Shown here: in pieces, positions 15,743-20,495 of the stretch | How positions within the stretch are numbered: position 1 is the first letter of the stretch | How the letters are laid out: every line of letters begins with the position of its first letter | DNA from: Clostridiales bacterium | Lineage (GTDB): Bacteria > Bacillota > Clostridia > Christensenellales > CAG-314 | Assembly: GCA_003537755.1 (NCBI GenBank) | Contig: DPQS01000044.1 | Coordinates: forward strand, 3,066 to 23,560 | DNA: 20,495 bases | Reading direction: 5' to 3' | Translations under genes and position numbers: made by a program | Notes under the pieces: generated by a model | What the model was told of the DNA's origin: nothing | The model's database searches: none | What the model saw: only the letters and a program-made list of their open reading frames with translations

Positions 15743-15768
15743 AGCCCGATATTTTCGGGCTTATTTTT
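15743..15768 (+). terminator. Intrinsic terminator of the SDR gene
   Basis: AGCCCGA (15743-15749) and TCGGGCT (15755-15761) form a 7-bp stem around loop TATTT, followed by TATTTTTG. This is a canonical rho-independent terminator about 85 bases after the stop. Confidence 0.85.
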
Positions 15769-15860
15769 GTTTAGGGTTTCTGCTCGCGGCAGTACTTGTC
15801 TTTGCGGATATACATTGTTTTGATTAAACATTAAATGCTTTCATGTTGTTTTGCGTCCGG

Positions 15861-15920
15861 TTACCGCAGTGTCGTACGTTGCATTTATTATGCGTTTGCA
15901 CTGCCGTAGTGCCTCGGTAA
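15861..15920. repeat. Nested inverted repeats upstream of the DUF1538 gene
   Basis: Three inverted repeats lie inside one another: TTACC/GGTAA (15861-15865, 15916-15920), GCAGTG/CACTGC (15866-15871, 15899-15904) and GCAT/ATGC (15881-15884, 15890-15893). They could form a 60-nt stem with side bulges. No reading frame is convincing in 15770-16137. Function is unknown. Confidence 0.45.
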
Positions 15921-16020
15921 ACAAATTTTCGCAGATTGTTAAAATACCGTCAAAAGTGCGTGTCGGGCGTTTTGCAATGGTTGCAATTTTTCGCCCGATA
16001 TGTTAATATTATACTGTTAT

Positions 16021-16113
16021 CGACCCTTAGTCGGCGTAAAAGATGCTGCAATCGACTAAACGCTTTGTTTCGCCGACGATCTTCAATCTTTTGCGCTGTT
16101 TTTTTGTGCGCAA
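16021..16113 (+). promoter_or_regulatory. Candidate leader RNA with competing stems, upstream of DUF1538
   Basis: TTAGTCG (16027-16033) can pair with CGACTAA (16053-16059), while the overlapping GTCGGCG (16030-16036) can pair instead with CGCCGAC (16071-16077). The two stems exclude each other. A further 6-bp hairpin, TTGCGC/GCGCAA (16091-16096, 16108-16113), has a T-rich loop. A possible but weak promoter is TTTTTC-N17-TATACT just upstream, with its -10 near 16009. This is the type of layout found in regulatory leaders, but no known class is recognised. Confidence 0.35.
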
Positions 16114-16137
16114 ATACAGTACGAAAAGAGTGTTACA

Positions 16138-17667
16138 ATGAATTTGCTTAAAGACAAAATTAAAGAGGCGTTGTTTTCCGTAATGCCCGTTGTCGCCATA
16201 GTATTTTTGCTTGCCGTAACGCCGCTTGCAAACTTTACCGGGCGCGAGTTGGGCGTTTTCGGCGGCTCGGCGGCGCTTATGGTGCTGGGTATAGGATTGT
16301 TCAGCCTCGGCGCGGATATGTTTATGACCCCGATCGGCGACTACATCGGCAGCGGTCTTACAAAGTCAAAGAAGATGTGGTTGATTCTCGGCGTGAGTTT
16401 TGCAATGGGCGTGTTTATTACCGTTGCGGAACCCGACCTGTCGGTACTTGCCGGACAGGTTGCCGGCAAAATCGACCGCACCGCGCTTATAGTTACCGTA
16501 GGCGCGGGCGTAGGGCTGTTTTTGGTTGTTGCCGTACTCAAAATAGTGTCTAAAAAGTCGCTGTCAAACCTGTTGGCGTTCTTTTACATGGTGCTTTTTT
16601 CCGTTGTGGCGGTACTTGTGGAAACTGGCAATGCCGACTTCCTTGCAATGAGTTTCGACAGTGGCGGCGTAACCACGGGTCCCATAACGGTGCCGTTTAT
16701 TATGGCATTCGGCGTGGGTATTTCGCAGACAATCGGTGGCAGAAATGCCGACGAAAACAGTTTCGGTCTGGTTGCGCTTTGTTCAATCGGCCCCGTGCTT
16801 GCCGTAATGTTGCTCGGATTGCTGTCCACCGGTGACGTCAACTACACCCTTGCCGACTATTCCGTTGCGGAAAACATCTGGCTTGCGCTGGGTACGACGT
16901 CGTGGAAGGTCGTCAAGGAAGTTGCAATCGCATTGGGCTTGATTGTGGTGTTTTTTGCCGTTTTACAGGTGACTTACCTCAAAATTCCTACGCGCAAACT
17001 CAAACGTATCGCAATGGGTTTGCTGTATACATTTTTGGGACTGGTAATTTTTCTTACGGCGGTATCCGTCGGCTTTATGCCGATCGGTTACAAACTGGGA
17101 CAGGAACTTTCTTCCGAGTCACACTGGTTGATAGTGCTTGTCGGCTTTGTCATCGGCATGGTGGTAGTGCTTGCCGAACCTGCTATACACGTACTCAACA
17201 AGCAGGTTGAGGAAGTGACCAACCGCACGGTAAGTAAGCGCAGTATGCTTATCGCGCTATCCGTCGGTGTGGGATTGAGTATCGGGCTGTCAATGCTTCG
17301 CATGATACTCGGCTTCAGCATTTTGTATTATCTCATACCCGGTTACATCATTTCAATCGGACTCAGTTTCTTTGTGCCGGGCATGTACACGGCAATCGCA
17401 TTCGACAGTGGCGGCGTCGCAAGCGGTCCGCTGACCAGCAGTTTCATTTTGCCTTTGGCAATCGGCGCGTGCGTCGGGCTTAACGGCGGTGACGTAAGCC
17501 GCGTGCTTACCGACGCGTTCGGCATTGTGGCAATGGTGGCAATGACGCCGCTTATCACAATTCAACTTCTCGGTTTCCGCGCGGTTGTGGCAAAACGTAT
17601 GCGCGACAACTACGCACAGAAACGTATCGTGTCCGCCGACGACGAACAGATTATCTATTTCCGCTGA
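16138..17667 (+). CDS. DUF1538 integral membrane protein (predicted ion transporter)
   Basis: 509 aa polytopic membrane protein, about a dozen helices, built as a two-fold repeat. The conserved DUF1538 motif appears as SFDSGGVTTGPITVPF (Phe173-Asp174 region) and again as AFDSGGVASGPLTSSF (Phe422-Asp423 region), about 250 residues apart. Each half also has an acidic motif, TVAEPDLSVLAGQV and VLAEPAIHVLNKQVEEVT. DUF1538 proteins have been described as cation/proton antiporters (the UmpAB pair); here both halves are in one chain. The Asp in each FDSGG and the AEP glutamates are natural candidates for ion binding, which is inference. The start is ATG 16138, with a modest AAGAG at 16126-16130. It is followed after 188 bp by two PII-like genes on the same strand, which suggests control by the energy or nitrogen state of the cell. 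Confidence 0.9.
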   Translation: MNLLKDKIKEALFSVMPVVAIVFLLAVTPLANFTGRELGVFGGSAALMVLGIGLFSLGADMFMTPIGDYIGSGLTKSKKMWLILGVSFAMGVFITVAEPDLSVLAGQVAGKIDRTALIVTVGAGVGLFLVVAVLKIVSKKSLSNLLAFFYMVLFSVVAVLVETGNADFLAMSFDSGGVTTGPITVPFIMAFGVGISQTIGGRNADENSFGLVALCSIGPVLAVMLLGLLSTGDVNYTLADYSVAENIWLALGTTSWKVVKEVAIALGLIVVFFAVLQVTYLKIPTRKLKRIAMGLLYTFLGLVIFLTAVSVGFMPIGYKLGQELSSESHWLIVLVGFVIGMVVVLAEPAIHVLNKQVEEVTNRTVSKRSMLIALSVGVGLSIGLSMLRMILGFSILYYLIPGYIISIGLSFFVPGMYTAIAFDSGGVASGPLTSSFILPLAIGACVGLNGGDVSRVLTDAFGIVAMVAMTPLITIQLLGFRAVVAKRMRDNYAQKRIVSADDEQIIYFR

Positions 17668-17691
17668 CGTCGGGTTTTGTAACTGAAAAAT

Positions 17692-17816
17692 GTATACGTA
17701 TACTGAATTTTTGCGCGAAATGCGTAAAGACGCACAAATGTGCATATGCGCAGATGTTCGTAAACGGGATTGTACGGCAGTTTTGCAAACAATGGAAATT
17801 GCACATATGTGCAATT
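17692..17816. promoter_or_regulatory. Cluster of palindromes before the PII-like genes
   Basis: In the 188-bp gap between the DUF1538 and PII-like genes are GTATACGTATAC (17692-17703, perfect), a small hairpin TGCGT-AAAG-ACGCA (17721-17734), TGTGCATATGCGCA (17739-17752, near-perfect) and AATTGCACATATGTGCAATT (17797-17816, a perfect 20-bp palindrome). The last lies 40 bases before the PII-like start. They look like operator sites or small RNA hairpins; no terminator T-run follows any of them. No clear -35/-10 pair was found. Confidence 0.5.
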
Positions 17817-17855
17817 GTCGAAAGCTGCCGCCACTAATGTTTCGGGAGATAAGTT

Positions 17856-18260
17856 ATGGCAAGTGTAAAAAGTAAAGACTTAATAAAGACCGTAATCAAG
17901 CCGCCCAAGCGCAGGGTAAACAAGCCGCCTGTTGCGCCTAACAAATTAGTGTTGCTTGTCACAGTCGTCAATCGCCCCAAGGCAGAGTTTTACGTAGATT
18001 TGTTGCAACAATTCGAAGTTAATCTGCAACTGGACGTTTCGGCGTTCGGCACTGCACCTGCAAACATGCAGTTGGTGTCCGCAGACCCCGAAAAACAGGT
18101 AATTTTTACCGTGATACGTGAGGACAACGTCAAAGCCGCACTGGCAACGCTTGAAGAAAAGTTTGCAACAATAAGGGGCGGCAAGGGCATTGCGTTTACA
18201 GTGCCGTTTACAAGCACAATCGGCGTGTCTGTGTATCGTTTTTTGACAAACGTACAGTAA
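17856..18260 (+). CDS. PII-like protein 1 (GlnB superfamily)
   Basis: 134 aa. A basic, Pro/Lys-rich extension (about 1-28, KTVIKPPKRRVNKPP) precedes a compact ferredoxin-like domain. The first strand LVLLVTVVN (31-39) is followed by a helix, a central strand VIFTVI (82-87), a helix (KAALATLEEKF), and the closing GGKGIAFTVPFTSTIGV (108-124). This matches the PII C-terminal signature G-GI-F-LPV. The long T-loop with its modified tyrosine, seen in canonical GlnB/GlnK, is missing. PII proteins bind ATP/ADP and 2-oxoglutarate and gate transporters or enzymes; the DUF1538 transporter upstream is the natural partner by context. The start is ATG 17856, with GGGAGA at 17844-17849. Family level is likely; ligand and partner are unproven. 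Confidence 0.75.
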   Translation: MASVKSKDLIKTVIKPPKRRVNKPPVAPNKLVLLVTVVNRPKAEFYVDLLQQFEVNLQLDVSAFGTAPANMQLVSADPEKQVIFTVIREDNVKAALATLEEKFATIRGGKGIAFTVPFTSTIGVSVYRFLTNVQ

Positions 18261-18298
18261 TTTTGACGACAACAGATGCAAATAGCGAGGGAAAAATC

Positions 18299-18673
18299 AT
18301 GGGTAAATACGAAGTAATATTCAGCATAGTAAACGCAGGCAGTCACGAAACGGTAATGGAATGCGCACGCGCGGCAGGCGCGACGGGTGGCACCGTGATA
18401 CACGCACGCGGCACAAGCAACCCCGAAGCGGCAAAAATCTTTGGTATTGTGGTGCAACCCGAAAAGGAAATAGTTATGATTGTTGTTGAAAAAGCAATCA
18501 AAGACAACGTGCTTCACGCGCTGTACAAAACCGTCGGCGTCAATTCCGAGTGCGGCGGCATCGCCTTTGCTTTGCCTATTGACGACGTGGTGGGCATCGG
18601 CAATGTCCCGACAGCTGCAACCAATGCGACGGCTACGGACGATGGCAAAGAGGCACCTGCCGAAGATAAATAA
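18299..18673 (+). CDS. PII-like protein 2 (GlnB superfamily)
   Basis: 124 aa. The first strand YEVIFSIVN (4-12) and a helix (SHETVMECARAAG) lead to GGTVIHARGT (30-39), closely like the corresponding part of GlnB/GlnK. The central strand KEIVMIVV (56-63) is followed by a helix (IKDNVLHALYKTV) and the signature CGGIAFALPIDDVVGI (85-100). The tail (101-124) is Thr/Ala/Asp-rich and looks disordered. The segment where the T-loop should sit (about 38-55, TSNPEAAKIFGIVVQPEK) is short and lacks the canonical uridylylated tyrosine. The start is ATG 18299, with GAGGG at 18287-18291; an in-frame TTG at 18263 lacks a ribosome site. It lies 38 bases after PII-like 1, so the two are co-transcribed and may form hetero-oligomers. 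Confidence 0.82.
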   Translation: MGKYEVIFSIVNAGSHETVMECARAAGATGGTVIHARGTSNPEAAKIFGIVVQPEKEIVMIVVEKAIKDNVLHALYKTVGVNSECGGIAFALPIDDVVGIGNVPTAATNATATDDGKEAPAEDK

Positions 18674-18692
18674 AACATAGTTTTGAGCGAAA

Positions 18693-18736
18693 AAGCCGTT
18701 AAACCGACGTAACTGTCGCGTTTAACGGCTTATTTT
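18693..18736. terminator. Bidirectional terminator between PII-like 2 and cdd
   Basis: A 12-bp stem, AAGCCGTTAAAC (18693-18704) with GTTTAACGGCTT (18720-18731), encloses a second stem CGAC/GTCG. TATTTTG follows on the plus strand. The A-run before the left arm becomes a T-run on the minus strand. It separates the two convergent units and should stop transcription from both sides. Confidence 0.88.
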
Positions 18737-18767
18737 GTACATTTTTTTGTTCCGACAAATAATACTG

Positions 18768-19184
18768 TTATTTTTTCAGCGGCATGCTGGGTTCCGGCAT
18801 AAGTTCGCCAAGAGTGTATACGTGGTAATCGTCGTAATCTCTTGCCAGTATTATTTTGAAGTCGAGGTCGCAAAATTCCAGCATTACCTGGCGGCATACA
18901 CCGCACGGCGGACAGAAGTTGCCCTGTCCTATCGGCGTGTTTTCGTCGTTGCCCACGATGGCAATGGCAACAAAGTTGCGATCGCCCTCGCTTACTGCCT
19001 TGAAAAACGCCGTGCGTTCGGCGCAACTGGTGGGCGTAAACGTGGAACTCTCGATGTTGCATCCCCTGTACAGTTTGCCCTCGGCGGTCAGCAGTGCAGC
19101 GCCCACTTTCCAGTGAGAGTAGGGCACATATGCCATTTTTTGCGCTTCGTAGGCTTCCTTTACAAGCAATTTGTAGTCAATCAT
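18768..19184 (-). CDS. cdd: Cytidine deaminase
   Basis: 138 aa cytosolic zinc enzyme that deaminates cytidine and deoxycytidine to uridine and deoxyuridine in pyrimidine salvage; normal length for the short tetrameric type. Zinc and catalytic motifs are complete: SCAERTA with Cys54 and the proton-shuttling Glu56, and PCGVCRQ with Cys94 and Cys97. The substrate-binding segment GCNIESSTFTPTSCAERTAF is typical (NxE at 43-45), as is the N-terminal YSHWKVGAALLT. The start is the ATG at 19184, with AGGAG about nine bases upstream. It lies 41 bases downstream of the conserved hypothetical gene on the same strand with no terminator between them, so it is the second gene of that operon. Confidence 0.97.
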   Translation of the reverse strand: MIDYKLLVKEAYEAQKMAYVPYSHWKVGAALLTAEGKLYRGCNIESSTFTPTSCAERTAFFKAVSEGDRNFVAIAIVGNDENTPIGQGNFCPPCGVCRQVMLEFCDLDFKIILARDYDDYHVYTLGELMPEPSMPLKK

Positions 19185-19225
19185 TGTGTTCTCCTTGTTC
19201 GGCGGCGGTCGCTTGCCGAAACGGT

Positions 19226-19864
19226 TTAGTATTTGTAAGGCGTTCTGTTGTAAGGCGTTCTGTGGCCGTAAGAGAGATATTTTTTGTCAAATTTCTGTTC
19301 GGCGGCGATTTCGTTGATGTGCTCCGCCACAAGGCGTTGTGCGCTTTCGTTAAGCGTAATCAGGCTGTAGCACTTGCCTTCGCTGTCCTTGCGCAATTGT
19401 GAAAATACGCCGTATTGTTTTCCCAGTCCGCTTACCGCCTTGTGGTTTTCGCCGTCGGTGGTTACGTCCAGCAGGTATTCGTTTTTGGTAAGCCAATCCA
19501 GCACCGCTGTGGTATACACCTTACGCATTCCGTTTGCTTCGGCAAATGCGTTGAAGTAGTCCACAACCTGTTTGATGTACATTTCGTGTGTGTTGTCATA
19601 CGGGAAACCGTCAATCATCTCTTTGGTCGCTTCAAATGTCGTTTTCGGCTTGTTGTAGGTGTGTTTCTGTTCGGTTGTCTGAGGCCCACTCTTAAGGTCT
19701 ACAAGTTCCTGCAAAAGCGACGACACGAAAAACAAACAACGCGTAATTTTTACATTGTTCAGCAGATCGTCGTCGGGCAACGCTTCGTCGGTAAGCGGGT
19801 TTTGCCCGTTAGCCATTTTGTCGATGTAGTTTTTGGCGTACAGTATTTTTTGTGCTTCGGTCAT
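19226..19864 (-). CDS. Conserved hypothetical protein, two-domain
   Basis: 212 aa, not assigned to a named family. The N-terminal part (about 1-55) has a recognisable pattern, ILYAKNYIDKMANGQNPLTD, then LPDDDLLNNVKITRCLFFVS; I recall similar N-termini in many Firmicutes hypothetical proteins. A charged linker follows (about 56-90). The C-terminal part (about 95-195) looks like a winged-helix or KilA-C-like fold: TTAVLDWLTKNEYLLDVT, a basic turn, then GLGKQYGVFSQLR and YSLITLNESAQRLVAEHINEI. No membrane segment or signal peptide. AGGAG stands eight bases before the ATG at 19864; the GTG one codon earlier is less likely. The C-terminus repeats RTPY twice, from a tandem DNA duplication. First gene of an operon with cdd. 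Confidence 0.75.
   Translation of the reverse strand: MTEAQKILYAKNYIDKMANGQNPLTDEALPDDDLLNNVKITRCLFFVSSLLQELVDLKSGPQTTEQKHTYNKPKTTFEATKEMIDGFPYDNTHEMYIKQVVDYFNAFAEANGMRKVYTTAVLDWLTKNEYLLDVTTDGENHKAVSGLGKQYGVFSQLRKDSEGKCYSLITLNESAQRLVAEHINEIAAEQKFDKKYLSYGHRTPYNRTPYKY
19233..19262. repeat. 15-bp tandem repeat at the 3' end of the hypothetical gene
   Basis: TTGTAAGGCGTTCTG occurs twice in direct succession (19233-19247, 19248-19262). It lies in frame and gives the C-terminal RTPYNRTPYKY, so the copy lengthens the protein by five residues without a frameshift. It looks like a recent slippage or duplication event. Confidence 0.85.
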
Positions 19865-19899
19865 CACTTTTTCTCCTGATGTATTGGTTTTGTTTTTAT

Positions 19900-19928
19900 A
19901 TTATAACACAACAAAAATGCCTTTTCAA
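19900..19928 (-). promoter_or_regulatory. Promoter of the hypothetical-cdd operon
   Basis: On the minus strand TTGAAA (19928-19923), a 17-bp spacer and a perfect TATAAT (19905-19900). Predicted start is near 19893, giving a leader of about 28 bases that contains the AGGAG ribosome site. This is the best promoter match in the window. Confidence 0.88.
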
Positions 19929-19998
19929 GAGGTAATTTGCGACAATTTTGGCATATTTTGGCGGCGCGGCGTTTATCGTTGACTTTGCGGCGGCAAAC

Positions 19999-20065
19999 CC
20001 CGACAAACCGACAAGTACCTGAATTGGCGAAGATGTCGGGTTGTTGCATAGGCTATTGCATAGGC
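19999..20065. repeat. Short tandem and inverted repeats in the guaB-cdd gap
   Basis: CCGACAA(A/G) is repeated twice (20000-20007, 20008-20015). CCCGACA (19999-20005) can pair with TGTCGGG (20034-20040). TTGCATAGGC is repeated twice at a 12-base period (20044-20053, 20056-20065). The region 19929-20090 has no convincing gene. Confidence 0.5.
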
Positions 20066-20090
20066 GTAGTGTTTTTGTAAATTTGTTTTG

Positions 20091-20129
20091 CAAAAGAAAA
20101 AGAGATACGTTTTTCGTATCTCTCTTTTT
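20091..20129 (-). terminator. Intrinsic terminator of guaB (minus strand)
   Basis: AGAGATACG (20101-20109) and CGTATCTCT (20115-20123) form a 9-bp stem. On the minus strand the stem is followed by TTTTTCTTTTG. A T-run on the other side (20125-20129) makes it bidirectional. It lies about 225 bases after the guaB stop, with only the dispersed repeat and palindromes between, so it probably ends the guaB transcript. Confidence 0.8.
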
Positions 20130-20206
20130 GCATTCAGAAATGTTTTTGTGGTTGTGTGCTATTGCCAAATACCCTTTACAGAATTACATCGGATAAGTAC
20201 TTTCTT

Positions 20207-20253
20207 TTACGTCAGGTTGAGCATAGTCGCAGGCGTAGTCGAAATATTCCTCG
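20207..20253. repeat. Dispersed repeat, copy B
   Basis: TTACGTCAGGTTGAGC (20207-20222) matches copy A at 4672-4687 in 15 of 16 bases, then continues with GTAGTCGAAATATTCCTC. Both copies are intergenic. See copy A for the family argument. Confidence 0.55.
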
Positions 20254-20297
20254 GAAGGGTACCTTGTTTTTTTTTATGTATTTTTCACAAAGTGTGC

Positions 20298-20337
20298 ATT
20301 TAACGCCGTTAAATATGCGCAGTTGTACAATTGTACA
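20298..20337. repeat. Palindromes just after guaB
   Basis: ATTTAA-CGCCG-TTAAAT (20298-20314) is followed by the perfect 14-bp palindrome TGTACAATTGTACA (20324-20337), ending ten bases from the guaB stop. Part of this stretch resembles the palindrome cluster before the PII-like genes (CACAAA.TGTGCAT and ATGCGCAG). Function is unknown. Confidence 0.5.
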
Positions 20338-20347
20338 TGCGTTAGTG

Positions 20348-20495
20348 TCATTTGGAGTAGTTGGGAGCTTCCTTGGTGATTTCCACGTCGTGTGGATGGC
20401 TTTCCGCAAGTCCCGCGCCGGTAATGCGTACAAACTTGCCGTTTTTCTGCAACGTCGGGATGTCGCCGCAACCGCAGTAGCCCATGCCCGAGCGC
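20348..20495 (-). CDS. guaB: IMP dehydrogenase, C-terminal fragment
   Basis: Only the last 48 codons are in the window; the gene runs off the right edge. The fragment contains SGMGYCGCGDIPTLQKNGKF followed by VRITGAGLAESHPHDVEITK and EAPNYSK, which is the characteristic C-terminus of bacterial GuaB (usually about 485-500 aa). The enzyme oxidises IMP to XMP with NAD+, the committed step of guanine nucleotide synthesis, in the cytosol. The stop is TGA at 20350-20348. The catalytic Cys loop and the CBS domains lie outside the window. Confidence 0.96.
   Translation of the reverse strand, partial: RSGMGYCGCGDIPTLQKNGKFVRITGAGLAESHPHDVEITKEAPNYSK

Noticed and set aside
17690..17875. Small plus-strand frame (61 codons) between DUF1538 and PII-like 1
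   Set aside because: It is formed by the palindrome cluster, overlaps the PII-like start and ribosome site, and has no ribosome site of its own.
18263..18298. Upstream TTG start for PII-like 2
   Set aside because: No ribosome site, and the extra residues precede the conserved first strand; ATG 18299 has GAGGG at correct spacing.
1..20495. CRISPR array, tRNA, rRNA, insertion sequence, phage genes
   Set aside because: No regularly spaced repeats, no tRNA-like TTCGA arm with acceptor pairing, no rRNA motifs, and no transposase, integrase or phage structural protein were recognised on either strand.

Overview
The window reads as a chromosomal segment of an uncultured Firmicutes/Clostridia-type bacterium. 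The basis is low-to-moderate GC, strong AGGAG-type ribosome binding sites, TTGACA/TATAAT-like promoters, a Gram-positive lipoprotein solute-binding protein, and short palindromic interspersed repeats of the kind common in gut Clostridia. No phage, transposase, CRISPR array, rRNA or tRNA was recognised. The lineage call is inference.

Layout. (1) 1-3720: dnaK and dnaJ on the plus strand, separated by an unusually long, hairpin-rich 506-bp gap; dnaJ ends in a good terminator. (2) 3830-4545: a single-gene unit encoding an XRE-type DNA-binding domain fused to four membrane helices. It has a strong promoter whose geometry predicts a leaderless mRNA, and its terminator has a duplicated 3' arm. (3) 4546-5382: about 840 bp without a gene, holding Z-DNA-like alternating tracts, a dispersed repeat, a promoter and a ~390-nt leader. 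(4) 5383-14252: a complete peptide ABC transporter, oppA-oppB-oppC-oppD-oppF. A hairpin and a 134-bp inverted-repeat element lie between oppA and oppBCDF. (5) 14292-15770: a small DUF3899-like membrane protein and a classical short-chain dehydrogenase, each with its own terminator. (6) 16138-18736: a DUF1538 membrane protein followed by two PII-like small proteins, with clustered palindromes in front of the PII pair. (7) Minus strand, 18768-19928: a conserved hypothetical protein and cytidine deaminase in one operon with a clear promoter. (8) Minus strand, right edge: the last 48 codons of guaB (IMP dehydrogenase) and its terminator.

The most striking feature is the transporter. OppC, OppD and OppF keep all expected catalytic or permease motifs but carry large in-frame insertions, each at a different place: about 240 residues in OppC (external), about 370 in OppD (between Q-loop and signature) and about 110 in OppF (between Walker A and Q-loop). 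OppA is also about 50% longer than usual. This suggests an importer with extra extracellular and cytoplasmic parts. The second system worth attention is DUF1538 plus two PII-like proteins: a predicted ion transporter with two adjacent small candidate regulators.

All coordinates come from reading the sequence by eye. Functional calls rest on motif recognition, not on database searches.
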